64,000 nt of DNA, from assembly GCF_051401765.1 (NCBI RefSeq), contig NW_027480429.1, positions 15,566,157 to 15,630,156 of the forward strand. The letters run 5' to 3'. Positions 1 through 12,162 of this stretch are shown here, one piece after another. The notes below the pieces were generated by a model. The model searched no databases. It worked only from the letters and a program-made list of their open reading frames with translations, and had not been told where the DNA came from. Position 1 is the first letter of the stretch; each line of letters begins with the position of its first letter. Made by a program: the position numbers and the translations under genes. The stretch is from Calliopsis andreniformis. Its lineage: Eukaryota > Arthropoda > Insecta > Hymenoptera > Andrenidae.

Positions 1-159
1 ATGCAACAGTTTTTCCATCGTATGACAGGAATAATTGCAACCAGTTTGAAAGTGATGGTCATTTCTACGTTCCGGGCAACCTAGGCTTCACTCTAGGGCG
101 ATGTTCCACCAGATCGAACAGTAAGGCCCTAAGAAGTCAACGCCAGAAGCATAAAATAC

Positions 160-3100
160 AATATAAATATAACAGTTTTGCCATCGTATAAAACGAATAA
201 TAGCAACCAGTGTGAAAGTTATGGTCATTTCAACGTTCCGGGCAACCTAGGCTTCACTCTAGGGCGTCGTTCCACCAGATCGAACAGTTAGGGCCTTAGA
301 AGTCAACGCCCGATGCATAAAATACAAAATAAATAGAACAGTTTTTCCATTGTATAAAACGAATAATTGCTACCAGTGTAAAAGCTATGGTCATTTCTAC
401 GTTCCGGTCAACCTAGGCTTCACTCTAGGGCGTTGCTCCACCAGATCGAATAGTTAGGGCCTTAGAAGTCCACGCCAAAAGCATAAAATACGATAAAGAT
501 GCAACAGTTTTTCGATAGTATAACAGGAATAATTCCAACCAGTTTGATAGTGATGGTCTTTTCTACGTTCCGGGCAACCTAGGCTTCACTCTAGGGCGTT
601 GTTACACCAGATCGAATAGTTAGGGCCTTAGAAGTCAACGCCCGAAGCATAAAATACAAAATAAATAAAACAGTTTTTCCATCGTATAAAACGAATAATT
701 GCAACCAGTATGATACTTATGGTCATTTCCACTTTCCGAGCAACCTAGGCTTCACCGTAGGGCGTTGCTCCACCTGATCGAATAGTTAGGGCCTTAGAAG
801 TCAACGCCAGAAGACTAAAATACAATAAAGATGCAACAGTTTTTCCATAGTATAAAACGAATAATTGCAAACAGTCTGAGAGTAATGGTCATTTCTACGT
901 TCCTGGCAACCTAGGCTTCACCCTAGGGCGTTGTTCCACCAGATCGAATAGTTAGGGCCTAAGAAGTCAACGCCAGAAGCATAAAATACAATATAAATAT
1001 AACAGTTTTTCCATCGTCTAAAACGAATAATAGCAACCAGTGTGAAAGTTATAGTCATTTCTACGTTCCGGGCTTCCTAGGCTTCACTATATGGCGTTGC
1101 TCCACCACATCGAATAGCTACGTCCTTAGAAGTCAACGCCTGAAGCATAAAATGCAATAAAAATACAACAGTTTTTTCACCGTATAACTGGAATAGTTGC
1201 AACAAGCGTGAAGGTAATGGTCATTTCTGCGTTCCGGGCAACCTGGCTTCACCCTAGGGCGTTGTTCCACCAAATCGAATAGTTAGGGCCTAAGAAGTGA
1301 ACGCCAGAAGCATAAAATACAATATAAATACAACAGTTTTACCATCATATAAAACGAATAATAGCAACCAGTGTGAAGGTTATGGTCATTTCAACGTTCC
1401 GGGCAATCTAGGCTTCACTCTAGGGCGTTGCTCCACCAGATCAATCAGTTAGGGCCTTAGAAGTCAACGCCCGAAGCATAAAATACAAAATAAATAGAAC
1501 AGTTTTTCCATTGCATAAAACGAATAATTGCTACCAGTGTAAAAGTTATGGTCATTTCTACGTTCCGGGTAACCTAGGCTTCACTCTAGGGCGTTGCTCC
1601 ACCAGATCGAATGGTTAGGGCCTTAGAAGTCCACGCCAGAAGCATAAAATACGATAAAGATGCAACAGTTTTTCCATCGTATAAAACGAATAATTGCAAC
1701 CAGTGTGAAATTTATGGTCTTTCCTACATTCCGAGCAACCTGGGCTTCACCCTAGGGCGTTGTTCCACCAGATGGAATAGTTAGGGCCTAAGAAGTCAAC
1801 GCCAGAACCATAAAATACAATATAAATATAACAGTTTTTCCATCGTATAAAACGAATAATAGCAACCAGTGTGAAAGTTATGTTCATTTCTACGTTCCGG
1901 GCTTCCTAGGCTTCACCCTATGGCGTTGCTCCACCACATCGAATAGCTACGGCCTTAGAAGTCAACGCCTGGAGCATAAAATGCAATAAAAATACAACAG
2001 TTTTTTCACCGTATAACAGGAATAATTGCAACAAGCGTGAAGGTAATGGTCATTTCTGCGTTCCCGGCAACCTAGGCTTCACCCTAGGGCGTTGTTCCAC
2101 CAAATCGAATAGTTAGGGCCTAAGAAGTGAACGCCAGAAGCATAAAATACAATATAAATACAACAGTTTTACCATCATATAAAACGGATAATTGCAACCA
2201 GGATGAAAGTTATGGTCATTTCTACTTTCCGGGCAACCAGGGTTTCACCCTAGGGCGCTGCTCCAACAGATTGATTAGTTAGGGCCTTAGAAGTCAATGC
2301 CCGAAGCATAAAGTGCAATAAAAGTACAACAGTTCTTCCATCATATAACAGGAATAATTGCAACCAGTGTGAAAGTAATGGTCATTTCCATGTTCCCGGC
2401 AACCTAGGCTTCACTCTAGGGCGTTGCTCCACCTGATCGAATAGTTAGGGCCTTAGAAGTCAACGCCAGAAGCCTAAAATACAATAAAGATGCAACAGTT
2501 TTTCCACAGTATAAAGCGAATAATTGCAAACAGTCTGAAAGTAATGGTCATTTCTACGTTCCAGGCAACCTAGGCTTCACCCTAGGGCGTTGTTCCACCA
2601 GATGGAATAGGTAGGGCCTAAGAAGTCAACGCCATAAGAATAAAATACAATATAAACATAACTGTTTTTCCATCGTATAAAACGAATAATAGCAACCAGT
2701 GTGAAGGTTATGGTCATTTCAACGTTCCGGGCAATCTAGGCTTCACTCTAGGGCGTTGCTCCACCAGATCAATCAGATAGGGCCTTAGAAGTCAACGCCC
2801 GATGCATAAAATACAAAATAAATAGAACAGTTTTTCCATTGTATAAAACGAATAATTGCTACCAGTGTAAAAGCTATGGTCATTTCTACGTTCCGGTCAA
2901 CCTAGGCTTCACTCTAGGGCGTTGCTCCACCAAATCGAATAGTTAAGGCCTTAGAAGTCCACGCCAAAAGCATAAAATACGATAAAGATGCAACAGTTTT
3001 TCGATAGTATAACAGGAATAATTCCAACCAGTTTGATAGTGATGGTCCTTTCTTCGTTCCGGGCAACCTAGGCTTCACTCTAGGGCGTTGTTACACCAGA

Positions 3101-4304
3101 TCGAATAGTTAGGGCCTTAGAAGTCAATGCCCGAAGCATAAAATACAAAATAAATAAAACAGTTTTTCCATCGTATAAAACGAATAATTGCAACCAGTAT
3201 CAAACTTATGGTCATTTCCACTTTCCGAGCAACCTAGGCTTCACCCTAGGGCGTTGCTCCACCTGATCGAATAGTTAGGGCCTTAGAAGTCAACGCCAGA
3301 AGCCTAAAATACAATAAAGATGCAACAGTTTTTCCATAGTATAAAACGAATAATTGCAAACAGTCTGAAAGTAATGGTCATTTCTACGTTCCAGGCAACC
3401 TAGGCTTCAGCCTAGGGCGTTGTTCCACCAGATCGATTAGTTAGGGCCTAAGGAGTCAACGCCAGAAGCATAAAATACAATATAAATATAACAGTTTTTC
3501 CATCGTATAAAACGAATAATAGCAACCAGTGTGAAAGTTATAGTCATTTCTACGTTCCGGGCTTCCTAGGCTTCACTATATGGCGTTGCTCCACCACATC
3601 GAATAGCTACGTCCTTAGAAGTCAACGCCTGAAGCATAAAATGCAATAAAAATACAACAGGTTTTTCACCGTATAACTGGAATAGTTGCAACAAGCGTGA
3701 AGGTAATGGTCATTTCTGCGTTCCGGGCAACCTGGCTTCACCCTAGGGCGTTGTTCCACCAAATCGAATAGTTAGGGCCTAAGAAGTGAACGCCAGAAGC
3801 ATAAAATACAATATAAATACAACAGTTTTACCATCATATAAAACGAATAATAGCAACCAGTGTGCAGGTTATGGTCATTTCAACGTTCCGGGCAATCTAG
3901 GCTTCACTCTAGGGCGTTGCTCCACCAGATCAATCAGTTAGGGCCTTAGAAGTCAACGCCCGAAGCATAAAATACAAAATAAATAGATCAGTTTTTCCAT
4001 TGCATAAAACGAATAATTGCTACCAGTGTAAAAGTTATGGTCATTTCTACGTTCCGGGTAACCTAGGCTTCACTCTAGGGCGTTGCTCCACCAAATCGAA
4101 TAGTTAGGGCCTTAGAAGTCCACGCCAGAAGCATAAAATACGATAAAGATGCAACAGTTTTTCCATGGTATAAAACGAATAATTGCAACCAGTGTGAAAT
4201 TTATGGTCATTCCTACATTCCGAGCAACCTGGGCTTCACCCTATGGCGTTGTTCCACCTGATGGAATAGTTAGGGCCTAAGAAGTCAACGCCAGAACCAT
4301 AAAA
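160..4304. repeat. 15-monomer higher-order repeat, two copies (offset 2489 bp)
   Basis: Bases about 160-1815 match about 2649-4304 at a constant offset of 2489 bp, equal to 15 monomers. Shared private markers include the GATGCATAAAATAC variant (301 and 2790), GGGCTTCCTAGG followed by CACTATATGG (1081 and 3570), and a two-base deletion giving GCAACCTGGCTTCACC (1243 and 3731). Adjacent monomers inside a copy lack these markers, so the unit of duplication was the 15-mer block. Sequence at about 1820-2440 between the copies is instead closest to 5969-6589, 25 monomers on. Confidence 0.8.
680..696 (-). other. Example of a degenerate CENP-B-box-like site in the monomer
   Basis: On the minus strand this reads ATTCGTTTTATACGATG. 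Against the core pattern NTTCGNNNNANNCGGGN it keeps TTCG, the central A and the CG, but lacks the last two Gs, so seven of nine core positions match. Monomers with TATAAAACGAAT have this form; those with TATAACAGGAAT or TATAGCAGGAAT do not. Binding by any CENP-B-like protein is unproven and the match may be chance. Confidence 0.3.
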
Positions 4305-5081
4305 TACGATATAAATACAGCAGCTTTTCCATCGTATAAAACGAATAATTGCAACCAGCGTGATAGTTATGCTTATTTCTACGTACCGGGCAACCTAGGC
4401 ATCACCCTAGGGCGTTGCTCCAACAGATTGAATAGTTAGGGCCTTGAAAGTCAATGCCCGAAGCATAAAATGCAATACAAATACAACAGTTTTTCCATCG
4501 TATAACAGGAATAATTGCAACCAGTGTGAATGTAATGGTCGTTTCTACGTTCCGGGCAACCTAGGATTCACTCTAGGGCGTTGCTCCAACAGATTGAATA
4601 GTTAGGGCCTTACAAGTCAATGCCCGAAGCATAAAATGCAATAAAAATACAACAGTGTTTCCATCATATAACGGGAATAATTGCAAACAGTTTGAAAGTG
4701 ATGGCCATTTCTACGTTCCGGGTAACCTAGGCTTCACTCTAGGGCGTTGTTCCACCACATCGAACAGTTAGGCCCTAAGAAGTCAACGCCAGAAGCATAA
4801 AATACAATGTAAATATAACAGTTTTTCCATCGTATAAAACGAATGATAGCAACCAGTGTGAAAGTTATGGTCATTTCTACGTCCCGGGCAACCTAGGCTT
4901 CACTCTAGGGCGTTGCTCCACCAGATCGAATAGTTATTGCCTTAGAATTCAACGCCCGAAGCATAAAATACAAAATAAATAAAACAGTTTTTCCATCGTA
5001 TAAAACGAATAATTGCAACCAGTATGAAACTTATGGTCTTTTCCACTTTCCGAGCAACCTAGGCTTCCCCCTAGGGCGTTG
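3160..5081. repeat. Block duplicated at 7807-9728 (28 monomers away)
   Basis: This 1.9 kb block recurs at an offset of 4647 bp. Shared oddities include GCCTAAAATACAATAAAGATG, TATGCTTATTTCTACGTACC, GGATTCACTCTAGGG and GGTCTTTTCCACTTTCCGAG followed by CTTCCCCCTAGGG. The matched block ends in that last monomer, where the 10-monomer higher-order repeat begins to cycle. It overlaps the second copy of the 15-mer block, showing nested rounds of duplication. Confidence 0.75.
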
Positions 5082-7806
5082 CTCCAACAGATTGAATAGT
5101 TAGCGCATTAGAAGTCAACGCCCGAAGCATAAAATACGATATAAATACAACTGCTTTACAATCGTATAAAACGAACAATTGCAACCAGTGTGAAAGTTAT
5201 GGTCATTTCTACGTTCCGGGCAACCTAGGTTTCACTCTAGGGCGTCGCTCCAATAGGTCGAATAGCTAGGGACTTAGAATTCAACGCCAGAAGGATAAAA
5301 TACAATATATGTACATAAGTTTTTTCATCGTATAAAATGAATACTTGCAAACATTGTGATAGTTATGGTCATTTCTACTTTCCGGGCAACCTAGGCTTCC
5401 CCCTAGGGCGCTGCTCCAACAGATTGAATAGTTAGGGCCTTAGAGCTCAATGCCCGAAGCATAAAATACAATAAAAGTACAACAGTTCTTCCATCATATA
5501 ACAGGAATAACTGCAACCAGTTCGAATGTGATGGTCATTTCTACGTTCCGGGCAACCTAGGCTTCACTCTAGGGCATTGCTCCACCAGATCGAATAGTTA
5601 GTACCTTAGAAGCCAACGCCAGAAGCATAAAATACAATATAAATACAACAGCTTTTCCATCGTATATAATGTATATTTGCAAACAGTGTGAAAGTAATGG
5701 TCATTTCCATGTTCCGGGCAACCTAGGCTTCACTCTAGGGCGTTGTTCCACCAGATCGAATAGTTAGGGCCTAAGAAGTCAACGCCAGAAGCATAAAATA
5801 CAATATAAATATAACAGTTTTTCCATCGTATAAAACGAATAATAGCAACCAGTGTGAAAGTTATGGTCATTTCTACGTTCCGGGCGACCTAGTCTTCAGT
5901 CTGGGGCGTTGTTCCACCAGATCGAATAGTTAGGGCCTAAGAAGTCAACGCCAGAAGCATAAAATACAATATAAATATAACAGTTTTTCCATCGTATAAA
6001 ACGAATAATAGCAACCAGTGTGAAAGTTATGGTCATTTCTACGTTCCGGGCTTCCTAGGCTTCACTCTATGGCGTTGCTCCACCACATCGAATAGCTACG
6101 GCCTTAGAAGTCAACGCCTGAAGCATAAAATGCAATAAAAATACAACAGTTTTTTCACCGTATAACAGGAATAATTGCAACAAGCGTGAAGGTAATGGTC
6201 ATTTGTGCGTTCCGGGCAACCTAGGCTTCACCCTAGGGCGTTGTTCCACCAAATCGAATAGTTAGCGCCTAAGAAGTGAACGCCAGAAGCATAAAATACA
6301 ATATAAATACAACAGTTTTACCATCATATAAAACGAATAATTGCAACCAGGATGAAAGTTATGGTCATTTCTACTTTCCGGGCAACCTAGGCTTCACCCT
6401 AGGGCGCTGCTCCAACAGATTGATTAGTTAGGGCCTAAGAAGTCAATGCCCGAAGCATAAAATGCAGTAAAAGTACAACAGTTCTTCCATCATATAACAG
6501 GAATAATTGCAACCAGTGTGAAAGTAATGGTCATTTCCATGTTCCCGGCAACCTAGGCTTCACTCTAGGGCGTTGCTCCACCTGATCGAATAGTTAGTAC
6601 CTTAGAAGTCAACGCCAGAAGCATAAAATACAATATAAATACAACAGTTTTTCCATCGTATAAAACGAATAATAGCAACCAGTTTGAAACTTATGGTCAT
6701 TTCTACTTTCCGAGCAACCTAGGCTTCACCCTAGGGCGTTGCTCCAACAGATTGAATAGTTAGGGTCTTAGAAATCAACGCCCGAACCATAAAATGCAAA
6801 AAAAATACAACAGTGTTTCCATCATATGACAGGAATAATTGCAACCAGTTTGAAAGTGATGGCCAATTCTACGTTCCGGGCAACCTAGGTTTCACTCCAG
6901 GGCGTTGCTCCACCAGACCGAATAGTTACGGCCTAAGAAGTCAACGCCAGAAGCATAAAATACGATATAAATACAACAGCTTCTCCATCGTATAAAACGA
7001 ATAATTGCAACCAGTGTGAAAGTAATGGTCATTTCTACGTTCCGAGCACCCTAGGCGTCACCCTAGGGCGTTGCTCCACCACATCTAATAGCTACGGCCT
7101 TAGAAGTCAACGCCAGAGGCATAAAGTACAATATAAATACAACAGCGTTTCCATCGTATAAAACGAATAATTGCAACCAGTGTGAAAGTTATGGTCATTT
7201 CTACATTCCGAGCAACCTAGGATCCACTCTAAGGCGCTGCTCCACCAGATCGAATAGTTAGGTCCTTAGAAGTAAACGCCAGAAGCATAAAATACGATAT
7301 AAATACAACAGCGTTTGCATCGTATAAAACGAATAATTGCAGCCAGTTTGAAAGTGATGGTCATTTCTCCTTTCCGGGCAACCTAGGCTTCACTCTAGGG
7401 CGTTGCTCCACTAGATCGAATTGCTAGGGCCTTAGAAGTCAACGCCAGAAGCATAAAATACAATATAAATACAACAGTTTTTCCATCTTATAAAACGAAT
7501 AATTGCAACCAGTATGAAACTGATGGTCATTTCTACTTTCCGAGGAACCTAGGCTTCACCCTAGGGCGTTGCTCCAGCAGATTGAATAGTTAGGGCCTTA
7601 GAAGTCAACGCCCGAAGCATAAAATGCAATAAAAATACAACAGTGTTTCCATCGTATAAAACGAATAATTGCAACCAGTTTGAAAGTGATGGCCAATTCT
7701 ACGTTCCGGGCAACCTAGGTTTCACTCCAGGGCGTTGCTCCACCAGAACGAATAGTTACGGCCTAAGAAGTGAACGCCCGAAGCGTAAAATACAATATAG
7801 ATACAA
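5082..7806. repeat. Mixed satellite monomers with a 5-monomer repeat
   Basis: This stretch holds only satellite monomers. The monomers around 6640-6980 recur at 7470-7810 at an offset of 830 bp (5 monomers), and again near 12780-13120. They share the marker GATGGCCAATTCTACG followed by GTTTCACTCCAGGG. A monomer near 5661 has the divergent CGTATATAATGTATATTTGC motif. Nothing non-satellite is seen. Confidence 0.7.
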
Positions 7807-8061
7807 CAGTTTTTCCAACGTATAAAACTAATAATTGCAACCAGTATGAAACTTAAGTTCATTTCTACTTTCCGGGCAACCTAGGCTTCACCCTAGGGCG
7901 TTGCTCCACCTGATCGAATAGTTAGGGCCTTAGAAGTCAACGCCAGAAGCCTAAAATACAATAAAGATGCAACAGTTTTTCCATAGTATAAAACGAATAA
8001 TTGCAAACAGTCTGAAAGTAATGGTCATTTCTACGTTCCAGGCAACCTAGGCTTCAGCCTA

Positions 8062-11000
8062 GGGCGTTGTTCCACCAGATCGAATAGTTAGGGCCTAAGA
8101 AGTCAACGCCAGAAGCATAAAATACAATATAAATCTAACAGTTTTTCCATCGTATAAAACGAATAATAGCAACCAGTGTGAAAGTTATAGTCATTTCTAC
8201 GTTCCGGGCTTCCTAGGTTTCACTATATGGCGTTGCTCCACCACATCGAATAGCTACGTCCTTAGAAGTCAACGCCTGAAGCATAAAATGCAATAAAAAT
8301 ACAACAGGTTTTTCACCGTATAACTGGAATAGTTGCAACAAGCGTGAAGGTAATGGTCATTTCTGCGTTCCGGGCAACCTGGCTTCACCCTAGGGCGTTG
8401 TTCCACCAAATCGAATAGTTAGGGCCTAAGAAGTGAACGCCAGAGGCATAAAATACAATATAAATACAACAGTTTTACCATCATATAAAACGAATAATAG
8501 CAACCAGTGTGAAGGTTATGGTCATTTCAACGTTCCGGGCAATCTAGGCTTCACTCTAGGGCGTTGCTCCACCAGATCAATCAGTTAGGGCCTTAGAAGT
8601 CAACGCCCGAAGCATAAAATACAAAATAAATAGAACAGTTTTTCCATTGCATAAAACGAATAATTGCTACCAGTGTAAAAGTTATGGTCATTTCTACGTT
8701 CCGGGTAACCTAGGCTTCACTCTAGGGCGTTGCTCCACCAAATCGAATAGTTAGGGCCTTAGAAGTCCACGCCAGAAGCATAAAATACGATAAAGATGCA
8801 ACAGTTTTTCCATCGTATAAAACGAATAATTGCAACCAGTGTGAAATTTATGGTCATTCCTACATTCCGAGCAACCTGGGCTTCACCCTAGGGCGTTGTT
8901 CCACCTGATGGAATAGTTAGGGCCTAAGAAGTCAACGCCAGAACCATAAAATACGATATAAATACAGCAGCTTTTCCATCGTATAAAACGAATAATTGCA
9001 ACCAGCGTGATAGTTATGCTTATTTCTACGTACCGGGCAACCTAGGCATCACCCTAGGGCGTTGCTCCAACAGATTGAATAGTTAGGGCCTTAAAAGTCA
9101 ATGCCCGAAGCATAAAGTGCAATACAAATACAACAGTTTTTCCATCGTATAACAGGAATAATTGGAACCAGTGTGAATGTAATGGTCGTTTCTACGTTCC
9201 GGGCAACCTAGGATTCACTCTAGGGCGTTGCTCCAACAGATTGAATAGTTAGGGCCTTACAAGTCAATGCCCGAAGCATAAAATGCAATAAAAATACAAC
9301 AGTGTTTCCATCATATAACGGGAATAATTGCAAACAGTTTGAAAGTGATGGCCATTTCTACGTTCCGGGTAACCTAGGCTTCACTCTAGGGCGTTGTTCC
9401 ACCACATCGAACAGTTAGGCCCTAAGAAGTCAACGCCAGAAGCATAAAATACAATATAAATATAACAGTTTTTCCATCGTATAAAACGAATGATAGCAAC
9501 CAGTGTGAAAGTTATGGTCACTTCTACGTCCCGGGCAACCTAGGCTTCACTCTAGGGCGTTGCTCCACCAGATCGAATAGTTATTGCCTTAGAAGTCAAC
9601 GCCCGAAGCATAAAATACAAAATAAATAAAACAGTTTTTCCATCGTATAAAACGAATAATTGCAACCAGTATGAAACTTATGGTCTTTTCCACTTTCCGA
9701 GCAACCTAGGCTTCCCCCTAGGGCGTTGTTCCACCAGATCGAATAGTTAGGGCCTAAGAAGTCAACGCCAGAAGCACAAAATACAATATAAATACAACAG
9801 TTTTTCCATCGTATAAAACGAATAATAGCAACCAGTGTGAAAGTTATAGTCATTTCTACGTTCCGGGCTTCCTAGGCTTCACTATATGGCGTTGCTCCAC
9901 CACATCGAATAGCTACGTCCTTAGAAGTCAACGCCTGAAGCATAAAATGCAATAAAAATACAACAGGTTTTTCACCGTATAACTGGAATAGTTGCAACAA
10001 GCGTGAAGGTAATGGTCATTTCTGCGTTCCGGGCAACCTGGCTTCACCCTAGGGCGTTGTTCCACCAAATCGAATAGTTAGGGCCTAAGAAGTGAACGCC
10101 AGAAGCATAAAATACAATATAAATACAACAGTTTTACCATCATATAAAACGAATAATAGCAACCAGTGTGAAGGTTATGGTCATTTCAACGTTCCGGGCA
10201 ATCTAGGCTTCACTCTAGGGCGTTGCTCCACCAGATCAATCAGTTAGGGCCTTAGAAGTCAACGCCCGAAGCATAAAATACAAAATAAATAGAACAGTTT
10301 TTCCATTGCATAAAACGAATAATTGCTACCAGTGTAAAAGTTATGGTCATTTCTACGTTCCGGGTAACCTAGGCTTCACTCTAGGGCGTTGCTCCACCAA
10401 ATCGAATAGTTAGGGCCTTAGAAGTCCACGCCAGAAGCATAAAATACGATAAAGATGCAACAGTTTTTCCATCGTATAAAACGAATAATTGCAACCAGTG
10501 TGAAATTTATGGTCATTCCTACATTCCGAGCAACCTGGGCTTCACCCTAGGGCGTTGTTCCACCTGATGGAATAGTTAGGGCCTAAGAAGTCAACGCCAG
10601 AACCATAAAATACGATATAAATACAGCAGCTTTTCCATCGTATAAAACGAATAATTGCAACCAGCGTGATAGTTATGCTTATTTCTACGTACCGGGCAAC
10701 CTAGGCATCACCCTAGGGCGTTGCTCCAACAGATTGAATAGTTAGGGCCTTAAAAGTCAATGCCCGAAGCATAAAGTGCAATACAAATACAACAGTTTTT
10801 CCATCGTATAACAGGAATAATTGGAACCAGTGTGAATGTAATGGTCGTTTCTACGTTCCGGGCAACCTAGGATTCACTCTAGGGCGTTGCTCCAACAGAT
10901 TGAATAGTTAGGGCCTTACAAGTCAATGCCCGAAGCATAAAATGCAATAAAAATACAACAGTGTTTCCATCATATAACGGGAATAATTGCAAACAGTTTG

Positions 11001-12162
11001 AAAGTGATGGCCATTTCTACGTTCCGGGTAACCTAGGCTTCACTCTAGGGCGTTGTTCCACCACATCGAACAGTTAGGCCCTAAGAAGTCAACGCCAGAA
11101 GCATAAAATACAATATAAATATAACAGTTTTTCCATCGTATAAAACGAATGATAGCAACCAGTGTGAAAGTTATGGTCATTTCTACGTCCCGGGCAACCT
11201 AGGCTTCACTCTAGGGCGTTGCTCCACCAGATCGAATAGTTATTGCCTTAGAAGTCAACGCCCGAAGCATAAAATACAAAATAAATAAAACAGTTTTTCC
11301 ATCGTATAAAACGAATAATTGCAACCAGTATGAAACTTATGGTCTTTTCCACTTTCCGAGCAACCTAGGCTTCCCCCTAGGGCGTTGTTCCACCAGATCG
11401 AATAGTTAGGGCCTAAGAAGTCAACGCCAGAAGCATAAAATACAATATAAATACAACAGTTTTTCCATCGTATAAAACGAATAATAGCAACCAGTGTGAA
11501 AGTTATAGTCATTTCTACGTTCCGGGCATCCTAGGCTTCACTATATGGCGTTGCTCCACCACATCGAATAGCTACGTCCTTAGAAGTCAACGCCTGAAGC
11601 ATAAAATGCAATAAAAATACAACAGGTTTTTCACCGTATAACTGGAATAGTTGCAACAAGCGTGAAGGTAATGGTCATTTCTGCGTTCCGGGCAACCTGG
11701 CTTCACCCTAGGGCGTTGTTCCACCAAATCGAATAGTTAGGGCCTAAGAAGTGAACGCCAGAAGCATAAAATACAATATAAATACAACAGCTTTACCATC
11801 ATATAAAACGAATAATAGCAACCAGTGTGAAGGTTATGGTCATTTCAACGTTCCGGGCAATCTAGGCTTCACTCTAGGGCGTTGCTCCACCAGATCAATC
11901 AGTTAGGGCCTTAGAAGTCAACGCCCGAAGCATAAAATACAAAATAAATAGAACAGTTTTTCCATTGCATAAAACGAATTATTGCTACCAGTGTAAAAGT
12001 TATGGTCATTTCTACGTTCCGGGTAACCTAGGCTCCACTCTAGGGCGTTGCTCCACCAAATCGAATAGTTAGGGCCTTAGAAGTCCACGCCAGAAGCATA
12101 AAATACGGTAAAGATGCAACAGTTTTTCCATCGTATAAAACGAATAATTGCAACCAGTGTGA
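8062..12162. repeat. 10-monomer higher-order repeat of 1659 bp, two full copies and one partial
   Basis: Copies run 8062-9720 and 9721-11379, with a partial third copy at 11380 to about 12162. Copies match almost base for base over the whole 1659 bp, including the two-base deletion GCAACCTGGCTTC (8382, 10040, 11698), CACTATATGG (8217, 9876, 11534) and the CTTCCCCCTAGGG junction monomer. The junction is a hybrid: its left part matches the monomer at about 5050 and its right part matches the monomer at 8062, as expected for unequal exchange inside one monomer. Two minus-strand 85-residue ORFs here, one per copy, are repeat by-products. Confidence 0.88.

Noticed and set aside
421..470. TTAGGG motifs as telomeric repeats
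   Set aside because: TTAGGG occurs once per monomer within GTTAGGGCC and never as a tandem TTAGG or TTAGGG run.
680..696. A true CENP-B box
   Set aside because: Two of the nine core positions are missing and many monomers lack the motif altogether, so it is listed only as box-like.
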